This document shows positions 16,872 through 24,813 of a stretch of 64,000 bases of DNA, piece by piece; within the stretch, counting starts at the first letter, position 1; the number at the start of each line of letters is the position of its first letter. The position numbers and the translations under genes were made by a program. The stretch comes from an uncultured Clostridium sp. (GTDB lineage: Bacteria > Bacillota > Clostridia > Clostridiales > Clostridiaceae). The notes under the pieces were generated by a model, which was given only the letters and a program-made list of their open reading frames with translations, had not been told where the DNA came from and did not search any database. The stretch lies in contig URGW01000011.1 in assembly GCA_900547475.1 (NCBI GenBank), forward strand, positions 17,356-81,355. Direction: 5' to 3'.

Positions 16872-18260
16872 TTATTTTTCTATTAAAAATGCTTTATATC
16901 CATTTTTAGTTTCATATATATCTACTTTACTAGATACTTCCCATGGAGCATGCATATTTTGCAGAGCAACACCACAATCTATAACTTCCATATTATATTG
17001 AGCTAAAATATAAGCGATAGTACCACCGCCACCTTGGTCAACTTTACCAAGTTCTGCAGTTTGATATGCTACATCATTTTTGTCCATAATTTTTCTAAGC
17101 CAAGCAACGAATTCTGGATTTGCATCATTACATCCATTTTTTCCTCTTGCTCCAGTATATTTACTAAATACTAAGCCTTTTCCAAAGTAAGCAGTATTCT
17201 TCTTTTCACAAACTCCTGGATAATTTGGATCAAATGCTGCAGTAACATCTGCTGATAACATTAATGAATTTTGAAGCGCTCTCTTTAATTTTAATTCTGA
17301 ATATTGTCCCATTCTATCCATAACTTCAGCTAAAGAGTTTTCAAAGAATCTTGAATGCATACCTGTAGCACCAATACTTCCTACCTCTTCTTTATCTACT
17401 AATAATATAACTGAAGTCTTTTCTACATTTTCAACCTCTAATAATGCCATTAATGAAGTATATGCACATATTCTATCGTCTTGACCGTATCCCATTACCA
17501 TACTCTTATCTAAGCCTAAATCTCTAGCTTTACCGGCTGGTACAATTTCAAATTCAGCTGAAATGAAATCTTCTTCTTCAAAATCATATTTATCTTTTAG
17601 AAGAACTAATATATTTTCTTTAACAGCTTCCTTCTCCTTACCCTCTAATGGTATATTCCCAACAAGAACATTTAAATCTTCTCCAGCAATAACTTCGTTT
17701 GCTTTCTTTTGTAATTGATCTGCTGAAAGATGTATTAAAAGATCTGAAATTCCTAGCACAGGATCATTATCATCTTCACCTATTACTACATTAATTTTAG
17801 TTCCATCTTTTTTAACTACAACTCCATGTAATGCAAGTGGTAATGCTACCCATTGATATTTTTTTACTCCACCATAATAATGAGTATCCATTAATGCTAA
17901 GTCACTATCTTCATACAATGGATTTTGCTTTAAATCTAATCTTGGAGAATCAACATGAGAACCTATAATCCTCATTCCATTTTCAATTGAATCTTTTCCT
18001 ATTAAATATAAAGCAAGGCTTTTATCCTTATTATTAGAATAAACCTTATCCCCAACTTTTAAAATTTCATTATTTTTTATTATTTCATTTAAATTTCTAT
18101 AACCTTTTTCTTCTGCTAATCTTATAGCTTCATGTATACATTCTCTTTCTGTTTTTCCTACTGAAAGATAATTTTTATACCCCTCACAAAAATTAAAAAC
18201 ATCTTGTTTTCCATTTTCATTATATTTTAGCCACGCGTTCTTTTTAGCATATTTACTCAT
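16872..18260 (-). CDS. apeA: M18 family zinc aminopeptidase
   Basis: A zinc-dependent exopeptidase of the aspartyl aminopeptidase/aminopeptidase I family. The 462 residues are usual. Zinc ligands and catalytic residues occur in IIGSHVDSPRLDLK, DKEEVGSIGATG, LSADVTAAFDP, VDQGGGGTIAYI and MHAPWEVSSK. I choose the ATG at 18258-18260, preceded by AAGGAGGG, over an in-frame ATG 36 nt upstream that would overlap hprK and has no ribosome site. It lies 13 nt after hprK, so the two are probably co-transcribed, though there is no obvious functional link. Confidence 0.93.
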   Translation of the reverse strand: MSKYAKKNAWLKYNENGKQDVFNFCEGYKNYLSVGKTERECIHEAIRLAEEKGYRNLNEIIKNNEILKVGDKVYSNNKDKSLALYLIGKDSIENGMRIIGSHVDSPRLDLKQNPLYEDSDLALMDTHYYGGVKKYQWVALPLALHGVVVKKDGTKINVVIGEDDNDPVLGISDLLIHLSADQLQKKANEVIAGEDLNVLVGNIPLEGKEKEAVKENILVLLKDKYDFEEEDFISAEFEIVPAGKARDLGLDKSMVMGYGQDDRICAYTSLMALLEVENVEKTSVILLVDKEEVGSIGATGMHSRFFENSLAEVMDRMGQYSELKLKRALQNSLMLSADVTAAFDPNYPGVCEKKNTAYFGKGLVFSKYTGARGKNGCNDANPEFVAWLRKIMDKNDVAYQTAELGKVDQGGGGTIAYILAQYNMEVIDCGVALQNMHAPWEVSSKVDIYETKNGYKAFLIEK

Positions 18261-18273
18261 AATATAGCCCTCC

Positions 18274-19188
18274 TTATTCTTCCCCACTAACTTCACACAT
18301 TCTTTTTTCTATAATATCTACTGGTGTAACATCTGACATTAATGAATGTCTATAATTACCTGCTGCAGCTTCTATTATAACTGCAATATTCCTTCCAGGC
18401 CTTACAGGTACTCTTAATCTTCTAACATTTACTCCAAGTATTTCTTGTGTTTCTTTATCAATACCTAATCTATCATAATCTCCATCATCTTTCCAATGCT
18501 CAAAATGCATTAATAAATTTATGTCCTTTGATGGCAATATAGAACTTAATCCATATAATGATGATATATCAATAATACCTATACCTCTAACCTCTAACAT
18601 TCCAATAGTTATTCTTGGGGATGTACCTATTAAACTTCCATCTATTTCTTTAATATCAACTGCATCATCAGATACTAATCTATGTCCTCTTTTAATAAGC
18701 TCTAATGCAGTTTCACTTTTGCCTATTCCACTTTCTCCAGTTATAAGTATACCTATACCATATACATCCATTAAAACGCCATGTAATCTAGTTTCTGGTG
18801 CAAGCTTTCCTGCTAAATACATAGTAAGTTTACTTATAAACTTTGTTGTAACCATATTAGTTCTTAATAACCATGACTTTGATTTTTTAGCCGCCTTAAG
18901 AAATTCATTATGTGGCTCTAAACCTCTAGTAATTATTATACATTTAGAGTCAAAACTAAAATACTTATTAATCCTTTTTCTCATTAACTCTATTCCCATG
19001 TCATCTAAAAAACTCCATTCAGCTTTTCCTATAACTTGGATTCTTTCAGGTGCAAAATAATTATAAAAACCAGCTAACTGTAATCCAGGTCTATTTATAT
19101 CGTTAACAGATATCTTTACATCCTTTTCGCCCTCAACTAAAACTTCTAATTCAAAATCTGATATTAACTTCTCTACAGTAACTGACAA
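18274..19188 (-). CDS. hprK: HPr kinase/phosphorylase
   Basis: Phosphorylates and dephosphorylates HPr at serine 46, the trigger of carbon catabolite repression through CcpA in Firmicutes. The 304 residues have the N-terminal domain, the P-loop GESGIGKSETA near residue 154, LVSDDAVDI, and the C-terminal signature NVRRLRVPVRPGRN. The ATG follows GGTGATTAAT, a modest ribosome site. It follows the small UPF gene by 13 nt. No lgt or other usual Bacillus partner is adjacent. Confidence 0.96.
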   Translation of the reverse strand: MSVTVEKLISDFELEVLVEGEKDVKISVNDINRPGLQLAGFYNYFAPERIQVIGKAEWSFLDDMGIELMRKRINKYFSFDSKCIIITRGLEPHNEFLKAAKKSKSWLLRTNMVTTKFISKLTMYLAGKLAPETRLHGVLMDVYGIGILITGESGIGKSETALELIKRGHRLVSDDAVDIKEIDGSLIGTSPRITIGMLEVRGIGIIDISSLYGLSSILPSKDINLLMHFEHWKDDGDYDRLGIDKETQEILGVNVRRLRVPVRPGRNIAVIIEAAAGNYRHSLMSDVTPVDIIEKRMCEVSGEE

Positions 19189-19201
19189 TATTAATCACCT
19201 T

Positions 19202-19396
19202 CTACTTTTTTTTATTCTTAGGTTCAATACCTTCTAATTGTGCTCTAAGATTAGCCTTATAGCTATCTATATATCTTCTTCTTAGAATTTGTTGTTCCTC
19301 TTTTTCTTTTTCAGTTAAACCTTCTTCTTTACTCTTCTTATATAATTCATTTATTCTAATAATTACATCTTCAATTTTTGCTTTTGTATAATCCAT
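19202..19396 (-). CDS. DUF896 (YnzC-like) small protein
   Basis: A 64-residue, highly charged helical protein with the DUF896 pattern: IIRINELYKKSKEEGLT then EKEEQQILRRRYIDSYKA. B. subtilis YnzC, the family's structural model, is a two-helix hairpin of unknown function made under SOS control. The ATG follows AAAGGATG. It is the first gene of the hprK-aminopeptidase transcript. The final residues PKNKKK are strongly basic. Confidence 0.88.
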   Translation of the reverse strand: MDYTKAKIEDVIIRINELYKKSKEEGLTEKEKEEQQILRRRYIDSYKANLRAQLEGIEPKNKKK

Positions 19397-19585
19397 TTTT
19401 TACATCCTTTCTTTTTATAAATATTTTAAATGATTAATAAATTTCAATTCATTTAATTTAACTTATTCTTATTTTACATTTATTTCTTTTTAATATCAAC
19501 TTTTAAATATTTTTTATTTCATCTTTTTGATATTTTCGGCAAATTATTTCCTTTTTTTCTTTTATCACTCTATAATATATTATTT

Positions 19586-19632
19586 GCAAAACATACTTAA
19601 AGATACTTATGTTTCTTTAAGTAATGTTTTGT
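19586..19632. repeat. imperfect inverted repeat in a 327-nt gap
   Basis: GCAAAACATACTTAAAGA (19586-19603) and TCTTTAAGTAATGTTTTG (19614-19631) are imperfect inverses around a short loop. There is no T tail, so it is unlikely to be a terminator. It lies between divergent genes and could be an operator for either. The rest of the gap holds only TATAAT boxes near 19690, probably for the Spo0E-like gene. Confidence 0.4.
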
Positions 19633-19723
19633 AAAACTTTGCGATATTATATTATTTCACCTTTTTCCCACATATGCTATAATAACCCATATAATGTTAA
19701 TTAATATCAAAAGGAGGTGCTTT

Positions 19724-19933
19724 ATGAATAAAAAAAGTCTTAAAAATAAAATTATTCTACAAAAGACAACTTTAAATTTACTTTTAAAATTTCTATCTCC
19801 TCGAAATAAATTTGTGATATACATATCTCAAAGTTTGGACAAGCATATATGGCAATATCAACATCTTATTTATAAAAAATATAAAAGAAAACATTCAAAT
19901 AAATATTCTATATCAAAATCAAAAGCTGCATAA
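19724..19933 (+). CDS. Spo0E-like sporulation-regulatory protein
   Basis: A 69-residue protein. Residues VIYISQSLDKHIWQYQ fit the Spo0E signature SQ-x-LD-x-x-I-x-x-Y-Q. Members of this family are small two-helix phosphatases that remove the phosphate from Spo0A and delay sporulation. The start ATG lies six bases after AAAGGAGG; an ATG 30 nt upstream has no ribosome site. The tail is very basic (YKKYKRKHSNKYSISKSK), which is unusual for the family. The function is inferred from the short motif alone. It converges with the 6S RNA gene. Confidence 0.72.
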   Translation: MNKKSLKNKIILQKTTLNLLLKFLSPRNKFVIYISQSLDKHIWQYQHLIYKKYKRKHSNKYSISKSKAA

Positions 19934-19938
19934 CATGA

Positions 19939-19966
19939 AAAAACACCTCAAAAATTGAGGTGTTTA
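19939..19966. terminator. shared terminator of the Spo0E-like gene and 6S RNA
   Basis: AAACACCTCAA and TTGAGGTGTTT pair around a 3-nt loop. On the minus strand six T follow, which fits termination of 6S RNA; on the plus strand TAATTT follows. Confidence 0.85.
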
Positions 19967-19970
19967 ATTT

Positions 19971-20154
19971 CAATTTACTCCCAACATGCCGGTCGCTTAA
20001 ATGTTCACACCTGCGGCTCGCAGGTGGGTTCTGCTCAATTTGCTTCTGCCATCTTCTGATATTATGAAGCCCGACATCCACAAACATGTTGCAAATCCCG
20101 TAAATGTAATGTAGGTTGAACATCATAAGCTAAGCGCACATCTCAGGATTTCAT
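19971..20154 (-). ncRNA. ssrS: 6S RNA
   Basis: An RNA of about 184 nt that binds the housekeeping RNA polymerase holoenzyme and mimics an open promoter. The region is markedly richer in G and C than the surroundings. The minus-strand 5' end, ATCCTGAGATGTGCGC, and 3' end, GACCGGCATGTTGGGAG, can pair as a closing stem and resemble the two ends of E. coli 6S (CTGAGATGTTCGC and GCGGCATCTCGG). Between them a second arm, GTTCAACCTAC with GTGGATGTCGGGC, forms the upper stem, leaving a bubble. A promoter and an intrinsic terminator bracket it exactly. An ORF can be drawn across it but lacks a ribosome site. The identification is by resemblance; a covariance search would settle it. Confidence 0.78.
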
Positions 20155-20160
20155 GATTTT

Positions 20161-20188
20161 ATTATATCAAATTATATAAAAAATTCAA
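20161..20188 (-). promoter_or_regulatory. sigma-A promoter of 6S RNA
   Basis: On the minus strand TTGAAT (20183-20188) and TATAAT (20161-20166) are 16 nt apart; the predicted first base is near 20154. Confidence 0.75.
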
Positions 20189-20215
20189 TGGTAATCTATT
20201 CCTTTTTAGAGCAAA

Positions 20216-20617
20216 TTATTTAGATATATAATCCTTTACTATCTCTTCTATTGATATATTGCTATCTTCTTCTGTAAATAAGGCCATAAATTGTACATAA
20301 TCGCTAGTTTTCTCTGTCATTTGAATAGCCATCATTTCACCTTCAATTTCTAAATCTTCTATTATATCTTCTATAATTTCCAATACTTCATCATTCGCAA
20401 AATCATATAGATAAGGGAAATAGTATTCATTATACCACTCCTTGCTATACTCTTCTAAACTGCTTTCTTCATTAGAATAGGCTTTTGCTGCATCTAATAC
20501 ATCTTTATCAAAATCAAAGTAAAAATTTATTAAAACAAACTCATCATCTCTTTTTAAAACTTCTATATCTGATAAGTTATTTTCATTTAATATTTTTATA
20601 ATTTGTGATTCTTGCAC
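20216..20617 (-). CDS. acidic protein of unknown function
   Basis: A 133-residue, strongly acidic protein rich in Glu, Asp and Tyr; for example EEYSKEWYNEYYFPYLYDF and VLEIIEDIIEDLEIEGE. I see no signal peptide, membrane segment or known motif. The start is GTG at 20615-20617, eight bases after AAGGAG. It follows the DUF1292 gene by 17 nt and probably shares its transcript. I do not recognise the family. Confidence 0.75.
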   Translation of the reverse strand: MQESQIIKILNENNLSDIEVLKRDDEFVLINFYFDFDKDVLDAAKAYSNEESSLEEYSKEWYNEYYFPYLYDFANDEVLEIIEDIIEDLEIEGEMMAIQMTEKTSDYVQFMALFTEEDSNISIEEIVKDYISK

Positions 20618-20634
20618 TTTTTTTCTCCTTATTA

Positions 20635-20907
20635 CTAATATAATAACTTATTATATTCTTTCTTTACTGCTATAAACTCTTTATCATCTTCTACAAGATT
20701 TAATTCTTGCTTTCCATCTATTTCATCTATTCTAAATACGTAAATATCTTCATTATCCTTATCTTCTACAGGTGTTAATAATAGATATTCCTTATCTTCT
20801 AAATAAATTCTAGCAATAGCTTCAAACTGAACTTTATTTCCACTCTCATCTAAAAAAGTCATTATTTGAACTTCTTCATTTTGAACTTCTTTTATGTCTT
20901 CACTCAT
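20635..20907 (-). CDS. DUF1292 family protein
   Basis: A 90-residue acidic protein with the DUF1292 layout: a short beta-rich domain, EVQIMTFLDESGNKVQFEA then EDKEYLLLTPVED and EDIYVFRIDEIDG. The family is widespread in Firmicutes, often beside ruvX/yrvM-type genes, and has no established function. ATG follows AAGGAGAATATTTA. Followed at 17 nt by another acidic small protein gene. Confidence 0.85.
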   Translation of the reverse strand: MSEDIKEVQNEEVQIMTFLDESGNKVQFEAIARIYLEDKEYLLLTPVEDKDNEDIYVFRIDEIDGKQELNLVEDDKEFIAVKKEYNKLLY

Positions 20908-20953
20908 TAAATATTCTCCTTCTCTTCTAATGTTATACTATTTTAAAATTTCA

Positions 20954-21469
20954 CTATAAAAGCTTATCACAAAATAGCTTTTCATTACAACATTTAGATA
21001 CATATAATCTTAATTTTCTTTCAGCTGCATCTCTTCTAACATGCATGCACACAATTTTTTTACAGTTACTACAGTATATCTTATATTTATATTTATATAA
21101 ATCATATTTTAATTCACTATTATATATAAAAGTAGTATTACTGGATATACCACTTTTAATACAACAAGCTTTAAAAAATTTATTATGTCCATTATTACTG
21201 TTAGTTATGGTGTTGCAATAATAATGTAAATACTCATGAATTATTACCTCTTTAACTATCTTTTCGCTATACTTACCATTAACTAACTCTTCGGCAAATA
21301 CAAATTTTAAAGGCTTTATCTTATTATTGCATTTCTCATAGAAGAAGGCTCCCATTCTTTTTTTTGCTCTTTTGGATATTTCTATTTTTATATTACATGG
21401 ATAATTCCATTTTTCTGATATTTCGTTTATAATTATTTTTATATCTGCTACAGACCAAACTTTATACAT
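20954..21469 (-). CDS. SprT-like zinc metallopeptidase-domain protein
   Basis: A 171-residue protein with the gluzincin motif VIHEYLHYYC (HExxH) in mid-chain, a later histidine in NNGHNKFF, and a C-terminal zinc-ribbon, YCSNCKKIVC plus CC and FC near the end. SprT-like proteins are related to Spartan, the protease of DNA-protein crosslinks; bacterial members are poorly studied. ATG follows AGGAGTAAATT. It lies 47 nt upstream of DUF1292 and may be in the same transcript. Confidence 0.86.
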   Translation of the reverse strand: MYKVWSVADIKIIINEISEKWNYPCNIKIEISKRAKKRMGAFFYEKCNNKIKPLKFVFAEELVNGKYSEKIVKEVIIHEYLHYYCNTITNSNNGHNKFFKACCIKSGISSNTTFIYNSELKYDLYKYKYKIYCSNCKKIVCMHVRRDAAERKLRLYVSKCCNEKLFCDKLL

Positions 21470-21601
21470 AATTTACTCCTAAATTACAACTAATAAAATA
21501 GAATATTTCTTATTATAAATTGTTTTTCTTTATTTAACAAATTGATTTTTAAGGTTATGTATAATAAAATTTTTTACTAAAATAAATAATTAGGTGATTT
21601 T

Positions 21602-22228
21602 ATGATTGATAATATAAATAATATTTTTTCAAACTATATTCCTTATATTAATGGATGGAAAAAATTTAAAAGAGCTTCTGTTACTATTCCACTTGTAAAT
21701 TATAATAACTCTTTGCATATTTTATTTGAAGTTAGAGCTAAAACTTTACGTAATCAACCAAATGAAGTTTGCTTTCCTGGTGGTAAAATAGAAAGTGATG
21801 AAACTCCTCTTACTACAGCCATAAGGGAAACTTGTGAAGAAATAGGAATATGTAAAGATAAAATTAAAGTCATATCTCCATTAGATCTTTTTGTTTCTCC
21901 TTATAACACCATTATCCATCCTTATTTAGTTTTCATAGAAGATATTAACAATATGAAAATTAATATGGATGAAGTTGATAAAGTGTTTTTTGTTCCATTA
22001 GACTTTTTGCTAAATACTAATGTAGATACTTTTATTAATAAGGTTAATATTACTCCTAATGATAATTTTCCTTATGAATTAATTCCTAAAAAACATAATT
22101 ATAAATTCTCTACTGGATCTTATGAAATTCCATTTTATATCTATAATGATTATGTTATTTGGGGAATTACAGCTAAAATTCTTCTCAACTTTTTATCTTA
22201 CTTAAAAGAAAAAAACTACCACGATTAA
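21602..22228 (+). CDS. Nudix hydrolase, coenzyme A pyrophosphatase type
   Basis: A 208-residue Nudix protein. The Nudix box GGKIESDETPLTTAIRETCEEIGI (G-x5-E-x7-RE-x2-EE-x-G) is intact in its acidic metal ligands, and just before it FEVRAKTLRNQPNEVCFPGG fits the CoA-pyrophosphatase pattern LLxxRSxxLRxxxGxVxFPGG. Such enzymes cleave CoA or oxidised CoA to 4'-phosphopantetheine and 3',5'-ADP. The motif threonine in RETCEE replaces the usual hydrophobic residue. The start ATG follows TAGGTGAT. It is monocistronic, with its own terminator. Confidence 0.87.
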   Translation: MIDNINNIFSNYIPYINGWKKFKRASVTIPLVNYNNSLHILFEVRAKTLRNQPNEVCFPGGKIESDETPLTTAIRETCEEIGICKDKIKVISPLDLFVSPYNTIIHPYLVFIEDINNMKINMDEVDKVFFVPLDFLLNTNVDTFINKVNITPNDNFPYELIPKKHNYKFSTGSYEIPFYIYNDYVIWGITAKILLNFLSYLKEKNYHD

Positions 22229-22250
22229 TTTGTGATAGTTTCTTTCTTTT
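22210..22250 (+). terminator. terminator after the Nudix gene
   Basis: AAAACTACCAC and GTGATAGTTT pair with one G-T pair around a 9-nt loop; TCTTTCTTTT follows on the plus strand. The left arm lies inside the coding end. Confidence 0.75.
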
Positions 22251-22268
22251 ATAAATAATCAAGTAATT

Positions 22269-24551
22269 TCAATTATTTATATTCTTAGAAAGCTCCTCTT
22301 CTGCAATTATATACTCACTATGAAGTGCTCTAGTTAATGCTACATAAAGTAATCTTTGATTTAATATATTATCTGGATAGTTTCTTTCTGTTGGATTATA
22401 TATTATAGTTCCATCAAACTCTAATCCTTTTGTTAAATAAGCTGGTATAATTATTATATCTGTATTTGGACTTTCCTTCTCATTTCCCTTAATCAAAGAA
22501 AATTCTAAGTTAGTATGTTTTTTTAATTCCTTTTCTAAAACCTTACCCTCACTATAAGTTTTAGTTATTATTGCAATACTATGTTTCCCCTTAGAATTAA
22601 GCCTCTTTACAATTTCTTCAATCATTCTTACAGACTCTCTTCTTGAAACTGATTTAATTACTTCTGGCTTTTCTCCGTGTCTTAATACTGGCTTTGCACT
22701 TTTTAAACCTAAACCTTGAGCATTTAATGCTGAATTTGCAAATTCAATTATTTCAACAGTTGAACGATAACTTTGACTTAATGTTATGAATGTTGCCTTA
22801 CCCTCAAATACACCATCAGTAATATCTTCCCAAGTTCTAATTCCCTTGTAATGATAAATGCCTTGTGCTAAGTCTCCAACTAATGTTAAAGAATTTCCCA
22901 TAGATAAGCTATTAACTAAATAAATTTGGAAGGGGCTGTAATCTTGTGCTTCATCTACTACTATATGTTTATATTTTGATTTTTCATCAATTCCTTCTAA
23001 TAACATGTATATATATAAAAGTACTGATAAATCATCCTCATCTATTATACCTTTCTCATAATTTGATATTGCTTCTACCTTCATATATTTAGCTAATTCC
23101 TCAGGGATTCTATTTCCAGTTGCAATTTCAAAAACTTGATCATCCTTAAATAAATTAATATAAATATCACTACAAGTTACTCCTCTCCAGTTTTTGAAAT
23201 ATTCATTCATTACTTTTTTTGCATCATGTTTAATATATTCTTTAAGATTATCCCTTTCATTGTATATATCTATTAACTTATGTCTTCTTAAGTCACCATC
23301 ATTTAGCTCCCTTTTTACTTCTCTAATTTTTATATCCCATTCTCTATCAATTTGAATAATAAGACTTTCTATTCTTTCCTTTAATTTTAATGATAAATAT
23401 CTCTTAATCTCATCTTTCCTTTTATTTATAGGATAACTTTGTAAATCCTTTAAATACAATCTCATTATTTCTCTCTTTGAAAATAAAATATAATCTGATA
23501 TTAAAATATCATCTATTTCTAAAGAACTACTTTCCAATAAAGCTATATATCTATCTATTATGCCCTTAAATATTAAATTCCCTTTGAATCTTGAGGAATT
23601 TACAATAAATTGTTTTTCTTTTTGATCCTCTATTTCTATAAGTTCCTTAAGTTTATCATCCTTAGTCTTTATTTTTCCTTTTAACTTAAGAATTTTCATC
23701 ACAAGCTCTTGAAATGTTGTTTGTTTTACATCATTTGATCCTAAAGTAGGTAAAATATCGGAAATGTAATCTAGAAATAACTTATTTGGTGCTAATACTA
23801 ATATATCTTTTCCTTCCATAGATTCTCTATATCTATACAAAAGATATGCTAGCCTATGTAATGCAATTGTAGTTTTTCCTGAACCTGCAGATCCTTGAAC
23901 TATTATAGGAAGATTTTTAGGCCATCTTATAATATCATTTTGCTCTCTTTGTATAGTTGCAACTACTTCCTTAAGCTTTTTACCCCTACTTTCTTCTAGA
24001 TTCATTTTTAAAAACTCATCAACAAGCTCTGATCCTTCTTCTCCATTAATAATAATTTCATTTGTACTTTCATCAAAAACTTTATCTAAATTATCATCAT
24101 TAAACAAAAACTTTCTTTTTAAATTTAACTCACCTTCAACTATTCCCATAGGAGCCTTATAATAAGCTTCTCCTCCTGTTCCACTGTAATAAAGGTCTGC
24201 TACTGGTGCCCTCCAATCTACAACAATTTCTTCACCATCTACTGTAGATGTTATCCCTTTTTTACCTATATAAATATTTTCTTCAACACCAAACTTCTCA
24301 TTAAAATCAACTCTTCCAAAATAAGGATTTTTTAATGCTTCCTCATAATTTTCTATCTCTTTTTTTAGTAAATTATATATTTTTTCTGTATTTTCTTTTT
24401 CTTGATCATAACTTCCCTTTGCTTCCTTAGTTAATATTCTTAACTTTTTAGATATTTCTGCTTGATATTTTCTTTTTTCTTCAACTTCATTTAATATATC
24501 CTTACGCTTTTGCTCAAGAATCTCTTTTTCTAAAGCTAAATTTCCACTCAT
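22269..24551 (-). CDS. helD: RNA polymerase-recycling ATPase HelD
   Basis: A 760-residue superfamily 1 helicase-like protein that displaces RNA polymerase from DNA after termination. The N-terminal charged coiled coil (EKEILEQKRKDILNEVEE) is the arm that enters the polymerase secondary channel. Walker A is VQGSAGSGKTTIALHR near 218, Walker B is HIVVDEAQDYSP, and later motifs are LVGDLAQGIYHYKG, LSQSYRST and LLYVALTRALH. The family-specific block YFGRVDF then IYIGKKGI and VDWRAPVADLYY supports HelD rather than UvrD. Start ATG at 24549-24551. Monocistronic. Confidence 0.94.
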   Translation of the reverse strand: MSGNLALEKEILEQKRKDILNEVEEKRKYQAEISKKLRILTKEAKGSYDQEKENTEKIYNLLKKEIENYEEALKNPYFGRVDFNEKFGVEENIYIGKKGITSTVDGEEIVVDWRAPVADLYYSGTGGEAYYKAPMGIVEGELNLKRKFLFNDDNLDKVFDESTNEIIINGEEGSELVDEFLKMNLEESRGKKLKEVVATIQREQNDIIRWPKNLPIIVQGSAGSGKTTIALHRLAYLLYRYRESMEGKDILVLAPNKLFLDYISDILPTLGSNDVKQTTFQELVMKILKLKGKIKTKDDKLKELIEIEDQKEKQFIVNSSRFKGNLIFKGIIDRYIALLESSSLEIDDILISDYILFSKREIMRLYLKDLQSYPINKRKDEIKRYLSLKLKERIESLIIQIDREWDIKIREVKRELNDGDLRRHKLIDIYNERDNLKEYIKHDAKKVMNEYFKNWRGVTCSDIYINLFKDDQVFEIATGNRIPEELAKYMKVEAISNYEKGIIDEDDLSVLLYIYMLLEGIDEKSKYKHIVVDEAQDYSPFQIYLVNSLSMGNSLTLVGDLAQGIYHYKGIRTWEDITDGVFEGKATFITLSQSYRSTVEIIEFANSALNAQGLGLKSAKPVLRHGEKPEVIKSVSRRESVRMIEEIVKRLNSKGKHSIAIITKTYSEGKVLEKELKKHTNLEFSLIKGNEKESPNTDIIIIPAYLTKGLEFDGTIIYNPTERNYPDNILNQRLLYVALTRALHSEYIIAEEELSKNINN

Positions 24552-24746
24552 TACTTTTCATCACGACCAATCTATTTTTTATATTTTTTTATATAACATT
24601 TAATAATAATCTACTGTAGGAAATTTGTACAGTTATAATTATTTATAGTATTACCTTAATTAAACATTTTTATTTTGAATTCCCAAGTTTTATTATATAT
24701 TTTTACTCAAAATATCACAAATATTAAATTTTATCCAATAAAATTA

Positions 24747-24792
24747 GGACACTTAACCAATATTTATTCTTTTTAATATTGGTTAAGTGTCC
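24747..24792. terminator. terminator of the UPF0210 transcript
   Basis: GGACACTTAACCAATATT and its perfect inverse (24775-24792) enclose a 10-nt T-rich loop. On the minus strand TAATTTTATTGG follows. The other part of the 262-nt gap shows nothing else. Confidence 0.8.
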
Positions 24793-24813
24793 CTATATAC
24801 CATGTTATTTTAT

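Noticed and set aside
19908..20126. 72-residue minus-strand ORF rich in His, Cys and Arg
   Set aside because: It lies across the 6S RNA candidate, has no ribosome site, and its composition reflects the GC-rich RNA structure.
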